This document shows, piece by piece, positions 5,643-7,696 of a stretch of DNA of 7,696 nt. A program made the position numbers and the translations under genes. The stretch spans positions 1 to 7,696 of the forward strand of contig NZ_CALJRX010000097.1 of assembly GCF_937976265.1 (NCBI RefSeq), given 5' to 3'. Numbering within the stretch: the stretch's first letter is position 1; each line of letters starts with the position of its first letter. The notes below the pieces were generated by a model. That model ran no database searches and had not been told where the DNA came from. It was given only the letters and a program-made list of their open reading frames with translations. This DNA is from an uncultured Haemophilus sp. (GTDB lineage: Bacteria > Pseudomonadota > Gammaproteobacteria > Enterobacterales > Pasteurellaceae).

Positions 5643-6293
5643 ATGAAAGATTTTCAATACCCAGACGATATCTACACGGAAGCAGAAACTGATCCTAATA
5701 CACTCGCGAATTTAGGCCCATTGGCTAGATTAGCCGGTGTTTGGGAAGGTAAGCGTGGTGTGGATATCAACCCGAAAGCAGAAGGACCAGAAAAAGATCC
5801 TTATATCGAACGTTACGAAGCCCATCCAACGGACGCGCAAACCAATGGTCCGCAACTCTATTATGGATTACGCTATCACACCCATATTGTACAACCAGGC
5901 GAAGTGGAAATGTTCCACGATCAAGTAGGTTATTGGTTATGGGAACCTGCAACAGGCAATATTTTATTAACAGGTAGCATTCCACGCGGCCAAACGTTTA
6001 TTGCTGTCGGTAATGCACCGGCTGATGCGAAAGAGTTTACGGTAAAAGCGGTGCGCGGTTCACTAACAAACGGCATCATTTCGAATCCGTTCTTAGAGCG
6101 TTCATTTACTACGGAAAGTTTTGAAATGACGGTGAAATTCCATGATGATGGCACTTGGTCATACGATCAAACCACAATCCTGATTATCCCGAATTATGAT
6201 GCTCCATTTGAACATCGAGATCGTAACCGCTTAACCAAAATTGGCGAACCGAAATTGAACCCAACTGCGGCAGCAGAAAAAGGAGGTGAATAA
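5643..6293 (+). CDS. Nitrobindin-like heme-binding beta-barrel (FABP-like) protein
   Basis: The product (216 residues from this start) resembles the THAP4/nitrobindin heme-binding domain family, small cytoplasmic beta-barrels that hold ferric heme and have been linked to nitric oxide and peroxynitrite chemistry. Supporting features, numbered from the upstream ATG, are PLARLAGVWEGKRG at residues 27-40 (the family's G-x-W-x-G first-strand signature) and the alternating strand pattern that follows. The C-terminal FEHRDRNRLTKI has His192, a candidate proximal heme ligand from its place in the last strands. No signal peptide is present. Two ATGs are adjacent, at 5640 and 5643. The Shine-Dalgarno AAGGAG (5631-5636) is 3 bases from the first and 6 from the second, so the second is chosen. 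An uptake signal lies in the gap after glyQ. The protein's last codons overlap the next gene's start by one base (TAATG). The specific reaction is unknown. Confidence 0.8.
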   Translation: MKDFQYPDDIYTEAETDPNTLANLGPLARLAGVWEGKRGVDINPKAEGPEKDPYIERYEAHPTDAQTNGPQLYYGLRYHTHIVQPGEVEMFHDQVGYWLWEPATGNILLTGSIPRGQTFIAVGNAPADAKEFTVKAVRGSLTNGIISNPFLERSFTTESFEMTVKFHDDGTWSYDQTTILIIPNYDAPFEHRDRNRLTKIGEPKLNPTAAAEKGGE

Positions 6294-6550
6294 TGAAACC
6301 CATTCTTTATTACGCAGCAGATTGCCCAGATACAGCGCCATTTGTCGCAGAGTTAAAACGCTTGGGCGTGGATTATGAGGCAGTGGAAGTCTTATCTTCC
6401 ATTCCAAACTTGAAACAATGGTTGCGTTTGCGTGATCGTCACGCCGCATTTGATGATGCAAAAGCACAAGGCTATGCGGGCTTTCCAGCATTATTGTTAG
6501 ATGATGATCGTGTTATTTTAGATGAATCCAAATTAAAAGAGATTTTCTAA
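6293..6550 (+). CDS. Glutaredoxin-like protein with a single cysteine
   Basis: This 85-residue cytoplasmic protein has a compact thioredoxin/glutaredoxin fold. A first strand PILYYA leads to CPDT at residues 11-14 in the position of the glutaredoxin active site. A cis-proline candidate lies in GFPALLLDDD (Pro65), and a final helix completes the domain. Cys11 is the only cysteine, so any redox chemistry would be monothiol. The CPDT site differs from the CGFS of iron-sulfur glutaredoxins and from the CPYC of dithiol ones. The extra charged segment LKQWLRLRDRHAAFDDAK (40-57) resembles the glutaredoxin-related small protein family. A strong Shine-Dalgarno AGGAGG (6281-6286), 6 bases upstream, fixes the start. 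It lies inside the end of the heme-barrel gene, so the two are probably translated together. Disulfide or glutathionylation chemistry is inferred only. Confidence 0.78.
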   Translation: MKPILYYAADCPDTAPFVAELKRLGVDYEAVEVLSSIPNLKQWLRLRDRHAAFDDAKAQGYAGFPALLLDDDRVILDESKLKEIF

Positions 6551-6551
6551 A

Positions 6552-6935
6552 ATGATGAAAAAAACCTTAGCCTTTGCAACTTCAGCGATGATTTTGACCG
6601 CTTGTAGTCATGCACAATCTCAAGGTGAAATGTTGTGTCTGGACAAAGGGAAATCAGATGCTCACGGTTGCTTTCAAAATTTAGGAGAGTCTTACTCTTA
6701 TTTGAAAAAAGCTTGTGTACAAGTGTTTGATGTAGCGGATATTAAGCTAGACGATCCAGCCAATAAAACGCAAGCGGTTTATGGCATCCTTTCGGAAGAT
6801 AAGCAACAGGTTGAAGTGTTTGCGTCTGATTTGCCAGAAAACACGATTTTAGAGGTAGTTAAAGGCGGCTATGTCTCCAAAGACGGCAAAGTACGTTTAA
6901 TGAAAACCAAGAAAAGTTGGAAAATTCGTAAGTAG
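6552..6935 (+). CDS. Small lipoprotein of unknown function
   Basis: The 127-residue product begins with a lipoprotein signal peptide: MMKK, a short hydrophobic core and the lipobox LTAC, with Cys18 as the lipidated residue. Ser at mature position 2 is consistent with outer-membrane sorting. The mature part carries three more cysteines (29, 40 and 55) in its first forty residues, which could form a disulfide. A basic strand-rich C-terminus follows, ending KKSWKIRK. The region around EVVKGGYVSKDGKVRLMKTKKSWKI looks like a compact beta-sheet. I do not recognise the family. The gene starts one base after the glutaredoxin-like stop codon. Tandem ATGs at 6552 and 6555 leave the exact start open; a weak AAAGAGA (6536-6542) favours the first. 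No function is assigned. Confidence 0.8.
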   Translation: MMKKTLAFATSAMILTACSHAQSQGEMLCLDKGKSDAHGCFQNLGESYSYLKKACVQVFDVADIKLDDPANKTQAVYGILSEDKQQVEVFASDLPENTILEVVKGGYVSKDGKVRLMKTKKSWKIRK

Positions 6936-6980
6936 TTTCATTTCATAATAGAAGTGACGAATAATCCTATGGAGCTTACT

Positions 6981-7619
6981 ATGACAATTGAATTTAAAAA
7001 TGGCGTTCCTACTTTCTTTGAGCAAGCACCGACGATTTGTTTGCGTGATCCCTTAGCTGCATTTTTAGGTGCAGCAGAAGGTGGTTTAATGACCTATTCT
7101 TATCAAGATGCTGTGAAACTGGCGGGTCATTCTTGCCCGACTGTTGCAGGAAGCTTTGTTGCGGTTATTCGAGGTTTAAAAGCGCTTTATGGTAATGACA
7201 TACCCGAGCGTGGCAATATTGAAGTATTGATGACAAAAGGTAGAGAAGAAGGCACAACAGGTGTGGTTGCCTCTATCGCAACGTTGCTTACGGGCGCAAC
7301 AACGGAAGTTGGTTTTGCTGGCATGGGTGTGGCTAAACGTTTTTCTCGCCGAAATTTATTGAGCTTCAATAATGAAAGTGATGCGACCTTCATTTTAAAA
7401 CGTAAAGATAATCAAAGTGCGGTTAAATTAATCCTTAATTTAGATGAAGTAGCCCCATGGTCAGATGAAATCCGTGAGTTGCTGCCAAGAGCATTCAACA
7501 ATCAATTAAAAGCAGATGAAATCACACATTTCCAAAGCCTTTGGCAAGATCGGGTAAAACGCATTTTAGTGGATTGTGTGAATGAAGAAAGATTGGTGCT
7601 AGTAGAAAAATTAGATTAA
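6981..7619 (+). CDS. FmdE-like protein (formylmethanofuran dehydrogenase subunit E family domain)
   Basis: The start at ATG 6981 is chosen because GGAG (6971-6974) lies 6 bases upstream. A GTG at 6954 and an ATG at 6969 are in frame but lack a ribosome-binding site. The 212-residue protein has the motif DAVKLAGHSCPTVAGSFVAV, with His50 and Cys52 in GHSCP, matching the GH-x-CPG metal-binding signature of FmdE domains. A second conserved-looking block is EEGTTGVVASIATLLTGATTE at 89-109. FmdE is named from a molybdenum-enzyme operon of methanogens, but homologues are widespread in bacteria that do not make methane and their role is not established. No signal peptide or membrane segment is visible, and the C-terminal zinc-finger extension of some members is absent. 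One uptake signal lies inside at 7415. It is followed after 9 bases by an exported-protein gene, probably in one operon. Confidence 0.7.
   Translation: MTIEFKNGVPTFFEQAPTICLRDPLAAFLGAAEGGLMTYSYQDAVKLAGHSCPTVAGSFVAVIRGLKALYGNDIPERGNIEVLMTKGREEGTTGVVASIATLLTGATTEVGFAGMGVAKRFSRRNLLSFNNESDATFILKRKDNQSAVKLILNLDEVAPWSDEIRELLPRAFNNQLKADEITHFQSLWQDRVKRILVDCVNEERLVLVEKLD
7415..7423 (+). other. DNA uptake signal (Haemophilus type)
   Basis: Exact AAGTGCGGT inside the FmdE-like gene, read there as Ser-Ala-Val. Confidence 0.9.
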
Positions 7620-7628
7620 GTTTCGAAT

Positions 7629-7696
7629 ATGAAAAAAATATCCCTAAAACTGACCGCACTTTTGTTTGGTTTGACGCTTGCAAGTGGTGTATTTGC
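7629..7696 (+). CDS. Start of an exported protein (signal peptide only, cut by window end)
   Basis: Twenty-two codons are visible from ATG 7629. They begin MKKISLK and continue with a hydrophobic core around LTALLFGLTLASG, which is a typical Sec signal peptide reaching the cleavage region at the window edge. The family cannot be told. It starts 9 bases after the FmdE-like stop codon with only a weak ribosome-binding site (TAAG), suggesting coupling to that gene. An uptake signal (7653-7661) is embedded in the signal-peptide codons. A periplasmic binding protein would be one plausible identity, but nothing in the visible part shows it. Confidence 0.65.
   Translation, partial: MKKISLKLTALLFGLTLASGVF
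7653..7661 (-). other. DNA uptake signal (Haemophilus type)
   Basis: Exact ACCGCACTT in the signal-peptide codons of the truncated last gene, read as Thr-Ala-Leu (residues 9-11). Confidence 0.9.

Noticed and set aside
6944..6949. CATAAT as a -10 box for a separate FmdE-like promoter
   Set aside because: The nearest usable -35-like hexamers are at spacings of 13 or 20-21 bases, outside the normal range.

Overview
The window looks like chromosomal DNA from a Haemophilus-type member of the Pasteurellaceae, probably close to H. parainfluenzae or Aggregatibacter. The main evidence is eight exact copies of the 9-base Haemophilus DNA uptake signal (AAGTGCGGT or its complement) in 7.7 kb, where chance predicts far fewer than one. 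The AT-rich composition and protein sequences agree. The species is an inference.

Left half (1-4453, minus strand): a TonB-dependent import locus. In transcription order it holds an outer-membrane TonB-dependent receptor of the BtuB type (4453-2531), a rho-independent terminator, a periplasmic substrate-binding protein of the BtuF/FepB type (2457-1672), a 291-bp structured repeat element (1372-1662), a FecCD/BtuC-type permease (1322-345) and the start of its ATPase (352 to the window edge). Together these would carry a metal chelate (cobalamin, heme or a siderophore) across the outer membrane and then the inner membrane. The sequence does not settle the substrate. The locus is broken into segments: the terminator follows the receptor gene, a strong promoter candidate lies directly before the binding-protein gene, and another promoter candidate lies at the edge of the repeat element before the permease gene.

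Middle (4454-4680): a divergent intergenic region. It holds a 46-nt hairpin followed by a T-run in the receptor leader, an uptake signal and the glyQ promoter.

Right half (4681-7696, plus strand): glyQ (glycyl-tRNA synthetase alpha chain), then a tightly packed row: a nitrobindin-like heme-binding beta-barrel protein, a one-cysteine glutaredoxin-like protein, a small lipoprotein, an FmdE-like protein and the first 22 codons of an exported protein cut by the window end. Gaps are about 50, -1, 1, 45 and 9 bp, and no terminator is visible, so co-transcription is likely. glyS, the usual partner of glyQ, is not in the window.

The least ordinary parts are the repeat element between the binding-protein and permease genes with its edge promoter, the attenuator-like receptor leader, the apparently leaderless binding-protein promoter, and the glyQ-linked group of poorly understood small genes. 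No CRISPR array, tRNA, rRNA, transposase or phage gene was seen.
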